A stretch of 32,110 bases of DNA. Source: Thiotrichales bacterium. GTDB taxonomy: Bacteria; Pseudomonadota; Gammaproteobacteria; Beggiatoales; Beggiatoaceae. Of the stretch, positions 15,331 through 23,047 are shown one piece after another. The notes below the pieces were generated by a model, which made no database searches, was not told the DNA's origin, and worked only from the letters and a program-made list of their open reading frames with translations. Numbering within the stretch: the stretch's first letter is position 1; each line of letters starts with the position of its first letter. The stretch is taken from contig JADGEH010000055.1 of NCBI GenBank assembly GCA_016744475.1, positions 1 to 32,110 on the forward strand, given 5' to 3'. The position numbers and the translations under genes were made by a program.

Positions 15331-16239
15331 ATATAAACGTGATACTTGATAGCCCTCCTGTTGTAGCAGCACTACCAAACCTTCACTATCTGCCAAATGC
15401 ATCGCTCCTACTGCGATAAAGGCTTGTCCTGCTTGTAGATGAGACTGCATACGTTTTAGCATAAGTTGATTGCGATCATTGAGTAAACGTTGCCAGAGCT
15501 TGTCCAATAAAGCTTGTTCTTGTGGGTTTTGACTGCTCATGAGTTGCTGACTTAAATCTTGCATCCCTTGTAAATCACGCGCCAAATAAAGTTGATGTAG
15601 TTGTTCTAAATATTTTGCCATATGTTCAAGTTCATTTAAGCTACTGCGCAACATCATCAATTGCTCATCTAAAGAAAAATGTTCAAAGACGGCTAATTGT
15701 TCATCCATTGTTTCCAATCCATAGACAGGAATATCACGGGCTTTAGCTTGATTTTCAAGGTGCAAATCCAAATATTCTCCGCCTTGGCTTTTAGGAAAAC
15801 TTAAAATAGTCATCGCCACCCAAGGTTTTAGGCGCATGGCCATATTGATCACGATGCCATGTTGGCTGAGGGCTGTGAACAAGCGTTGGAAATCTTCTTT
15901 GCCCAGCATGACCGCCAGGTTTTTGTCTTTAGGTAAATACAATGTCTCAATTAAAGCCAGCATATCCACGTCATCTAAACGCATTTCTAAAATCAAGCGT
16001 TGGCTATCAGCAAAGGCTTTTTTCACTTCTGAACTTAAGTCTAAGACGCGAGCATCTTCAGAATGGATAGTGCCAAATAAATAGCTGGTCTCACCGTTTG
16101 GCTTTTCAATTTTCCACAATAAACCTTTAGCGGGAGGGGTGATTGTGTCGGTTTCAGAAGGAGTCGCCCAGCTTACGATGGGCAAGAAGAGGCACAGAAC
16201 ATAGGCGAAAAAATATGGATGAAGGGAAGAAATTCTCAT
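15328..16239 (-). CDS. TraB/GumN family protein
   Basis: A 303-residue exported protein. The N-terminus (PYFFAYVLCLFLPIVSWA) is a Sec signal peptide. The TraB/GumN marks are SYLFGTIHSEDARVL early, IPVYGLETMDEQL in the middle, and AFIAVGAMHLADSEGLVVLL near the end, with paired GxxH and Glu residues suggestive of a metal-dependent hydrolase fold. Its exact substrate is unknown. It overlaps the methyltransferase stop by ATGA. The stop codon TAG is the first three bases of element E5, so the natural C-terminus (here ...VSRLY) may have been altered by the insertion. Confidence 0.88.
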   Translation of the reverse strand: MRISSLHPYFFAYVLCLFLPIVSWATPSETDTITPPAKGLLWKIEKPNGETSYLFGTIHSEDARVLDLSSEVKKAFADSQRLILEMRLDDVDMLALIETLYLPKDKNLAVMLGKEDFQRLFTALSQHGIVINMAMRLKPWVAMTILSFPKSQGGEYLDLHLENQAKARDIPVYGLETMDEQLAVFEHFSLDEQLMMLRSSLNELEHMAKYLEQLHQLYLARDLQGMQDLSQQLMSSQNPQEQALLDKLWQRLLNDRNQLMLKRMQSHLQAGQAFIAVGAMHLADSEGLVVLLQQEGYQVSRLY

Positions 16240-17021
16240 GAGAGTTCATTGTCTATTGCAGTGGGTTCTGAGCCTGGACGCTGGGCTACACGGGGTTGAA
16301 AGGTATCGACTCGTGCCGGAGGAAAGTTTTGCCACACAATGGTCGAAGAGGTGCGAATAAAAAACTTATCTTGGCATCGACAAGATTTACCACGCAAATC
16401 ATAGGTGAATTGCACCATGAGTCCTGATTCTCCTAAAATTTCATCCACCTGGCGCAAAATGGTGCGCACCAGATTGTTCGGCAAGGAACGCAGCGGCAAA
16501 CTGGATACCACCGTATTCACTTTTTTAGCTTGATGCCCTAACAGGGTTTTTAAATGCGCCGCATCGCCTTCAATTACGCGCAAATGCGGAAAACGTTTGC
16601 GTAGCAATTCAGCCAAGGGTTTGGAGCGCTCTAAAACAATTAAGCGTTCTGGTGCAATGCCATATTTTAATAAAGCGGCTGTAATGCTGCCGGTACCTGC
16701 GCCGAGTTCTAATATCAAACCCTCTTTTTTCTGTTCACTCACCGGATGAGCCATAGCGCGGCCTAATTTGTTAGAACTTGGGCACGCTGCACCAATGGCT
16801 CGTGGGTTAGCTAAAATTTCGCGGGCAAATAGAGCGAGGATAGCGGAGTGGGTTAACGCCGAGTGTTGTGAGGTATCAGAGGTGTTGCTACGTGACCAAA
16901 ATCTTAGATTGGGTTTTCGCTGGTTCAGTGGCAAAGAGGATTTAGACGAGGCGGGTGAATGTATGATGTTATGCACGGATCGACGCATCCGCGCCCAGGA
17001 ACGGTGTAGGGTTTTTCTCAT
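16236..17021 (-). CDS. Class I SAM-dependent methyltransferase, PmtA-like
   Basis: A 261-residue protein with a basic, Ser-rich N-terminal extension of ~55 residues. The catalytic part begins FAREILANPRAIGAACPSS, typical of phospholipid N-methyltransferases of the PmtA type and relatives, then LILELGAGTGSIT (SAM loop), VLERSKPLAELLRKRF and VVSSLPLRSLP. It may methylate phosphatidylethanolamine towards phosphatidylcholine, or an rRNA adenine; these families resemble each other. GGAGA precedes the start. It is translationally coupled to the TraB/GumN gene downstream. Confidence 0.82.
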   Translation of the reverse strand: MRKTLHRSWARMRRSVHNIIHSPASSKSSLPLNQRKPNLRFWSRSNTSDTSQHSALTHSAILALFAREILANPRAIGAACPSSNKLGRAMAHPVSEQKKEGLILELGAGTGSITAALLKYGIAPERLIVLERSKPLAELLRKRFPHLRVIEGDAAHLKTLLGHQAKKVNTVVSSLPLRSLPNNLVRTILRQVDEILGESGLMVQFTYDLRGKSCRCQDKFFIRTSSTIVWQNFPPARVDTFQPRVAQRPGSEPTAIDNELS

Positions 17022-17486
17022 CGTTATAACGTCTCCACGGGGTAATAGCGTCAGTGTAGAAGCGTTCTGGTCAACATCAGCTTGACCGCAGTCGGTGTAT
17101 ATTGAGCAGACCGCTTCTTTAGATTTCAGTGTTCATTTTTTTATCTGGCAGGTACATAAACATCCCGCCGCATGTCAAAATACGCTGCATTATCATTTTA
17201 ACTGCATCATCAAGCCAGCAATATTGATGAACTCGCCTAAAAGGCTTCTTTGCGTCAGGTAAGTCTATAAAATCTGGCATTAGACAAGTCTATTGTGGTT
17301 CCATCAGAAATCAGGTCATACTGATATAAAACCATGCATCGTATCGCTGCTGCTTTAAGACACTGTGAGTCAAGCTATTGGGCAAGAAATAACACCGTTA
17401 TTCCTGCGCTCATGACGATCAACCAACAGCGCCTAATCTGTGTGCGGGCAATATTTATCGCTGAAAAAATCCGAGCATTTTACGCT
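17022..17486. other. Gene-poor interval with a 12-bp terminal-repeat palindrome
   Basis: I see no convincing gene here. An open frame runs from 17334 into the next gene but has no family features before the signal peptide at 17487. The only structure is TAGACAAGTCTA at 17281-17292, which reads as the two ends of a TAGACTTG-type element joined together. Confidence 0.5.
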
Positions 17487-18533
17487 ATGAAGCTACTTAA
17501 GAAAAATTCATTTTCCATCTTATCCGGCATGAGCCTTTTAATCTTGCTAAGCCTGTACGCCTCTAGCACACGCGCTGAAACCGCCGTGGCTCCAGAAGCC
17601 GATGTCCCCAATATTTGTAAAGGTGTGTTACCCCGTTCACCCATTTGGTTGGATCATACACATGACGTGTTGTCTACCAATGTGTGTGCCACCGCCGTGT
17701 GGTTTGATCGCTTTTTTAGTGATGTGCGTGATGAAGAAGAAAATGCTGACCGTTTTATTCGTCTGGTGAATAGCTTTGAATGGGTTGAAAACGAGGGGAT
17801 AGATTTTCGCTTAAAAGTGCGAGCACGGATTGAATTACCTCGGTTTAAAAAATTTGGGCAGTCTTTAAGTTTAATTTTCACCGGAGAGGATGAAGATGAG
17901 GTCAATAATGTTTTTCCTGAAGCGGAACAAATTATTGAAGACAATCCCACTACACGCAGTGAAACTCGTGATAAACGTTCTTTGTCTTTATTATGGGATG
18001 TAAAGAATGATTCTCGCTCGGCTTTTTCTATTGGCACCAGTATTCGCTTACGCTCGCGTCTGCAACCTTTATTAAACCTGCGTTATCGTTATACTCACGG
18101 GATTGATTCAGATCATCTTATCCGTGCTACACAAAATGTATTCTGGGAACAAGATGAAGGCTTTGGTGAACGCACACGATTAGACTATGAAATGTTACTT
18201 AAACCAGAAAGCCTATTGCGCTGGAGTGCATCAGGCATGTATTCAGAAAAAAGCGAAGGTTTTGAATGGGGATTAGGGGCTTCTTTATTTCGTCATTTAT
18301 CCCCCAAAAGCTCAGTGTCTTTTGATTGGACCACCACAGGAGATACCCGACCCAGTTCAGAAATTAATCAACATCGCCTTGGTCTTCGTTATCGACGCAA
18401 CTTTTATCGTCCGTGGTTATTTTTTGAAATTGAACCTGCTGCATTCTGGCCGATTGAAGATGATCTCAGACTCAACTGGGGGATTGCTTTCCGTCTAGAA
18501 GTGCAACTGGGACGTAAACGACAATCTGAATAG
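17487..18533 (+). CDS. Putative outer-membrane beta-barrel protein
   Basis: A 348-residue protein. Its N-terminus MKLLKKNSFSILSGMSLLIL... with cleavage near STRA-E is a Sec signal peptide. The mature part has alternating hydrophobic/polar strands rich in aromatic and arginine residues (FRLKVRARIELP, SIRLRSRLQPLLNLRYRY, RLDYEMLLKPE) and ends in a strand closing with RLEVQLGRKRQSE, compatible with a barrel. There is no recognised family. The start is the ATG at 17487; the frame opens 51 codons earlier but that extension would mask the signal. No strong ribosome site is seen. Element E4 begins six bases after the stop. Confidence 0.7.
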   Translation: MKLLKKNSFSILSGMSLLILLSLYASSTRAETAVAPEADVPNICKGVLPRSPIWLDHTHDVLSTNVCATAVWFDRFFSDVRDEEENADRFIRLVNSFEWVENEGIDFRLKVRARIELPRFKKFGQSLSLIFTGEDEDEVNNVFPEAEQIIEDNPTTRSETRDKRSLSLLWDVKNDSRSAFSIGTSIRLRSRLQPLLNLRYRYTHGIDSDHLIRATQNVFWEQDEGFGERTRLDYEMLLKPESLLRWSASGMYSEKSEGFEWGLGASLFRHLSPKSSVSFDWTTTGDTRPSSEINQHRLGLRYRRNFYRPWLFFEIEPAAFWPIEDDLRLNWGIAFRLEVQLGRKRQSE

Positions 18534-18538
18534 CCTTA

Positions 18539-18698
18539 GAGCCTATACGAAAACGGGATAATCGGCTGCAAACCCGTCCTTTTGGCCAGGTTTTCCGCTT
18601 TTTTTCGTTAAATAGCCCGCTATTCGCCTTAAAAAACCGAAAAACCTGCCTCAAAAGGGCGAATTTTCGCTTCGATTCCCCATCTTCGTATAGGCTCT
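18539..18698. mobile_element. MITE-like inverted-repeat element, copy E4 (GAGCCTATACGAA ends)
   Basis: A 160-bp copy of E1 with five differences. Its ends GAGCCTATACGAA / TTCGTATAGGCTC are perfect, and TA flanks both sides (18537-18538, 18699-18700). It fills the gap between the beta-barrel gene and the FtsK-like gene. The shared length and TA flanks support transposition rather than chance. Confidence 0.9.
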
Positions 18699-18748
18699 TA
18701 AGTTCTGTTCATTGAATGTACTTGTCATCCCCTATTAGAGGAAATATT

Positions 18749-20896
18749 GTGAGTCAGGCTAGCCGTCAAAATCAACGAAATAATCCGTGGCATAAAATCA
18801 ATAACGCGCGTTTGCGAGAACTGGTGTTTATTGCTTTTTGTTTTGCCGCTTTATATTTATTTGTGTCTCTGGCGACGTATGATCCTCTTGATCCGGGTTT
18901 CTCGCATAATCCCAACGCCCCCGCAGCCGATCAAATTCGTAATCAAGGCGGACTGGCGGGGGCTTTATTTGCCGATTTGTTTTTCAAATGGTTTGGCTAC
19001 TTTGCTTATCTTTTTGCCTACATGGTGGGCTATTTGGGATGGCTTATTTATCAAGGCCGCCATCACGCTTTACTGAGTGAACCCAAGCATCTCATCTTAC
19101 CGGGCATCGGTTTTTTTCTGACGCTGATGGCGGGTTGCGGCTTAGCCATTGTGCATTTTGCAGCGGAAAGCGCCTTGTTACCCAGTCATGCGGGTGGCGA
19201 TCTCGGTTCTTGGATCGGCAATGGTTTGCAAAATAACATCAGCGCATTGGGTGCGACACTCTTATTACTGGTGCTATTTTTTACCGGCATTACCATGCTC
19301 ACAGGCATGTCCTGGCTTAAATTAATGGATCGCCTGGGTGAAAAAACCCTGCATTACATACCGATTTTCTTTAGCTATTTACGCCATCAAATCTGGCCTA
19401 TCGTCCTACGCAAAAGCCGCACATCATGGCGTTGGGTACGCTTAAAAGCAGAACAACTACAACACTTTTATATCACCCAACAGCATAAAAAACGTCATCG
19501 TCAAGCTGCGCGTCAAGCCGCTGTTGAATTGCCCGACCAAATCCAAAAAGTCTTGCAGGATTCACCCGCCCCACCTGCGCCCGCCCCCGTTTCTCCTCCA
19601 CCCCACGAGCAAGGCGACCCGCCCGTTGAAACCATCACGGACAATATGGATGCAGTCGAGATGGATACTCACGCAGCGCAAGAACCCGCTGAGCCAGTCA
19701 GTCGCTCGCTGCCCAGTTTGCAACATTTAACACCCTCCAAAGCACCCAATGCCGAGCAGCTTCAACAAGCCACACAAGCTTTACAGCAAAAAATTGAAGC
19801 TTTATTTGTCATACTAGACGTTGAACAAGCCCATATTATTGCTGTGCATTCAGGGCCTCTGCTCAGTCGCGTAGAGATTTATCCGGGTAAAGAGCAAATC
19901 AGCCATGTGGTGCGTTTAGCCGATCAATTAATAGAACAACTCGACATCCAAGGCAGTCGTGCCACAGAGACCAATACCGAACTCTTAACGCTGGAAATAC
20001 CCCATTCTCAACCCGAACACATCGCCTTGCGCGAATTGCTCAATATTACGGCCTATCAAGACAGCCGCTCGCCTTTAACCTTAGCGCTTGGCAAAGATAC
20101 TAACGGCTATTCCATTATTGTTGATTTGGCACGAATGCCGCACTTGCTCCTTGGTGGTAGTCACGCCACAGACATCAATACTGCCCTGCACACCTTCTTG
20201 CTTAGCATTGTGTACAAAGCGCAACCCGCTCAAGTGCGCCTGATTTTGATGGATTCCAAGCAAAAATGTTTTGCGCCCTATCGAGATTTACAACATCTGC
20301 TCAGTCCCATCATCACCCAGCCAGAAGCCCTCTTAGAAAGCTTTGAATGGTGCGTGAATGAAATGGAACGACGTTACCGCATCATGGCAGAACAAGGAGT
20401 ACGCAATATTGATGGCTACAACCGCTACATCGACACCCTACAACAGCAAACCATGCCAGAAGATGACATAGACATCCCCAGCCCTCTACCTTACATCGTC
20501 GTAGTGCTACATGAAATCGCAGAACTGAATCATTGTGAACAAGAACGTGATATTGAAAGCTTCATCACCCGCTTAGCACAAAAAGCGCGTGCATCAGGCA
20601 TTCACATGCTCTTAGGTAGCAGCCATCCGACGGTCAACGTCATGACTGGATTGATGAAAACCAATTTCCCGACACGGATGGCTTTTCAGGTGAACAACAA
20701 AGCCGAATCGCGGCATATATTAGGACAAAGCGGGGCAGAATATTTATTGGGACAAGGCGATATGCTGTACTTAACCCCAGGTACAGGCATTCCCGCCCGC
20801 ATCCATGGAGCACATGTTGATGGACAAGAAGTGCAGGCCGTGATGAATGCACTTAAACCACAGGGAAAACCTAAATATTGGGATTTAAGCGATTAA
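18749..20896 (+). CDS. FtsK/SpoIIIE-like membrane protein with a dead motor
   Basis: About 715 residues. The N-terminal part has four membrane segments and the FtsK mark TYDPLDPGFSH. A short Pro-rich linker and a full-length FtsK motor fold follow (DLARMPHLL, EWCVNEMERRYRIMAEQGVRNIDGYN, KTNFPTRMAFQV, LLGQGDMLYLTPGTGIP). Yet Walker A GTTGSGKS is GSHATDIN (residues ~470-477), the Walker B Asp is His (VVVLHE, ~588), and the ATQRP sensor is GSSHP. The DNA-reading gamma domain is absent. It cannot be a normal translocase. The reading frame is long and undamaged, so a structural or regulatory role at the divisome is likely. The GTG start has AGAGGA before it; an ATG 33 bp earlier is weaker. Confidence 0.92.
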   Translation: MSQASRQNQRNNPWHKINNARLRELVFIAFCFAALYLFVSLATYDPLDPGFSHNPNAPAADQIRNQGGLAGALFADLFFKWFGYFAYLFAYMVGYLGWLIYQGRHHALLSEPKHLILPGIGFFLTLMAGCGLAIVHFAAESALLPSHAGGDLGSWIGNGLQNNISALGATLLLLVLFFTGITMLTGMSWLKLMDRLGEKTLHYIPIFFSYLRHQIWPIVLRKSRTSWRWVRLKAEQLQHFYITQQHKKRHRQAARQAAVELPDQIQKVLQDSPAPPAPAPVSPPPHEQGDPPVETITDNMDAVEMDTHAAQEPAEPVSRSLPSLQHLTPSKAPNAEQLQQATQALQQKIEALFVILDVEQAHIIAVHSGPLLSRVEIYPGKEQISHVVRLADQLIEQLDIQGSRATETNTELLTLEIPHSQPEHIALRELLNITAYQDSRSPLTLALGKDTNGYSIIVDLARMPHLLLGGSHATDINTALHTFLLSIVYKAQPAQVRLILMDSKQKCFAPYRDLQHLLSPIITQPEALLESFEWCVNEMERRYRIMAEQGVRNIDGYNRYIDTLQQQTMPEDDIDIPSPLPYIVVVLHEIAELNHCEQERDIESFITRLAQKARASGIHMLLGSSHPTVNVMTGLMKTNFPTRMAFQVNNKAESRHILGQSGAEYLLGQGDMLYLTPGTGIPARIHGAHVDGQEVQAVMNALKPQGKPKYWDLSD

Positions 20897-21079
20897 GCCT
20901 ATGCCAGATGAGCGTTACACTCGACCTTATTATTTAATGAAAAACACGTTGTCATACAATAGTTTATAACTTTAACTCTGATGTGATTCAGCGGCTATCA
21001 AAGATACTTAACACCGCCCCACAGCAGAAACATGATCGCCCAGCCATGCACCGTGTTTTCCAGCAACCTGACTGGAACT

Positions 21080-22837
21080 ATGATCACACCAAACCAACCC
21101 GACACCCCTAATACTTATCGGGAATTCAGCGTCGCTGCTGTACTGCTGGGTTTCATTCAAGGTGTCATACTCAATGTCGCCTTCGTCTATATCGCACTCA
21201 AGTTGGGCTTCTCCATTGGCGGCTCCACTATCGCGGCGATTCTCGGCTATGTCTTCCTGCGCGGTGTTTTACGCACCGGCACAGCGGTAGAAAACAACCT
21301 CAACCAAACCATCGCCTCCGGTATCAACTCCGCAGGCACAGGCGTTGTCTTCGTCTTGCCCGCCGTGTTTTTGCTCGGGCTCGACCAAATGCCCGAATTT
21401 AGCCTCTGGCCTTTAGTTATAGCAGGCATCAGCGGCGCATTACTCGGTGTCGTCCTCATCATCCCTTTGCGCAAACAACTCATCGAACTACAACGCCTAC
21501 GTTTTCCCACCGGAGTCGCCGTTGCCAGCATCATCAGCTCCGGTTATGCCGGAGCCGACAAAGCCAAACTACTCGGCATCGGTTTTATCATCGCCGCCGT
21601 GTGGAAAATCATCCTAGTGCTAGGCTGGTGCGAAATCCCCGGACTCATAGAACACGAAGAACTCAACTTAAGTTTCGGCATACTGCCCGCCTACATGGCA
21701 CCTGCCCTATACCTCTCGCTACTCAATTTTGCCGCAGGTTTACTCTCCGGTCGTGCAGGATTGCCCTTTTTCATCGGCGGCATACTGGCTTGGTGGGTCA
21801 TCTCCCCCACATCCGTCGCGCTCGGCTGGACACCCGACTTACCCGACGTAGAACTCACCCTCTACATTTTTGAAAAAATGCTCAGCCCATTAGGCATAGG
21901 CATCCTCATTGGTGCAGCTTTCATGGAAGTCATCGTCGCCTATCCCGCCATCAAAAGCGCCCTACGCGCCCTATCCGATGCCGCCCACATCGCACACGCT
22001 CAAGGCAGCAGCAAAGGCTTACGCGAAGAAATGCCCCTACAAGTGCTCGTGATAGGTGGAATTCTAGCCGTCATCCTCTTCTTCTTCGCCGCCTGGTTGA
22101 CCCCCGGAGTCAGCTTACCGCAAGCCCTCATGGCGGCATTGCTCGGAGTTTTATGGATGGGCTTAGCCGGACTCATCGTTGCCCAAGCCACCGGACTCAC
22201 CGACATCTCCCCGATTTCTGGCATGGCACTGATTTCCGTCAGCCTGATGCTATTTCTACTCGACGGCAACATCCTCGCCGCCATACTCATCACCATCGGT
22301 GTCGCCGTCGCCATTGGACAAAGCTCCGACATGATGCAAGACCTAAAAACAGGATTCATAGTCGGCAGCCGCCCCTTCTTACAACAAATGGCACAATTTG
22401 CCAGCACCTGGATCGGCGTACTCGTCGCCTTTGGCGTGATTTACCTACTCTGGTACGGTGCAGCAGACGGCACCGCAGGTTTTGGTCCTGGCACCGACCT
22501 CCCCGCCCCACAAGCCGTCGCGCTGAGTGGCATCATAGAATCTATGCAATCCGACACCATCGCCACCGACAAATTCCTCCTGGGCGGCATTATCGGAGCC
22601 GTACTCACCGCCTCGCCCTTCTCTGGAGTTGGCGTATTAGTTGGATTAGCCATGTACCTACCTTTTTCCGTCACCCTCGGTTACGGCCTAGGCTGCCTCA
22701 CCAACATGTGGATAGTCCGCCGCCGGGGTGCCAGCTACGCAGAAAACACCCTCGTCCCACTCGCCGCAGGACTCATCATCGGCGAAGCCATCATCGGCGT
22801 AGGACACGCCATCTACACCATTGTGTCCCTCGGTTAA
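21080..22837 (+). CDS. OPT-family oligopeptide/metal-chelate transporter
   Basis: A ~585-residue inner-membrane protein with about 14-16 hydrophobic helices. It matches the OPT family: YREFSVAAVLLGFIQG, AGINSAGTGVVF-like GINSAGTGVVFVLPA, LRFPTGVAVASIISS and GASYAENTLVPLAAGLIIGEA. These carriers import oligopeptides or metal-chelate complexes with protons. The gene is visibly richer in G/C at third positions than speD or the bfr pair (runs of GCC, ATC, CTC), which suggests recent acquisition. The start is uncertain: ATG 21080 precedes the conserved part; the frame also begins at 21032. No partner gene is adjacent. Confidence 0.87.
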   Translation: MITPNQPDTPNTYREFSVAAVLLGFIQGVILNVAFVYIALKLGFSIGGSTIAAILGYVFLRGVLRTGTAVENNLNQTIASGINSAGTGVVFVLPAVFLLGLDQMPEFSLWPLVIAGISGALLGVVLIIPLRKQLIELQRLRFPTGVAVASIISSGYAGADKAKLLGIGFIIAAVWKIILVLGWCEIPGLIEHEELNLSFGILPAYMAPALYLSLLNFAAGLLSGRAGLPFFIGGILAWWVISPTSVALGWTPDLPDVELTLYIFEKMLSPLGIGILIGAAFMEVIVAYPAIKSALRALSDAAHIAHAQGSSKGLREEMPLQVLVIGGILAVILFFFAAWLTPGVSLPQALMAALLGVLWMGLAGLIVAQATGLTDISPISGMALISVSLMLFLLDGNILAAILITIGVAVAIGQSSDMMQDLKTGFIVGSRPFLQQMAQFASTWIGVLVAFGVIYLLWYGAADGTAGFGPGTDLPAPQAVALSGIIESMQSDTIATDKFLLGGIIGAVLTASPFSGVGVLVGLAMYLPFSVTLGYGLGCLTNMWIVRRRGASYAENTLVPLAAGLIIGEAIIGVGHAIYTIVSLG

Positions 22838-23047
22838 ATTTGTGCTTCTCTAGGACTGGCTCCCTCGCAAGGCGCGGTGGGAATCAGGTTGAAATCTTCG
22901 TGCCGCAGGAGCGACAGTCGCAGATCAGGGTTTGCAACTCTGACCTAAATGTTTCAACTCCCTCCAAGCCTTAGCAAAACATTCAAGTTTGTCGAAACGT
23001 TCGGATCGAGGTGATTAAAACAAAATTTATAAGCACGCCTCTACCTA

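Noticed and set aside
20930-21000. Promoter TTGTCA-17-TTAACT before the OPT gene
   Set aside because: The -10 box is poor and the region AT-rich, so a chance match cannot be excluded.
22153-22974. 273-residue plus-strand frame rich in Arg and His
   Set aside because: It overlaps the OPT gene in another frame; its Arg/His/Pro bias is that of an out-of-frame GC-rich gene.
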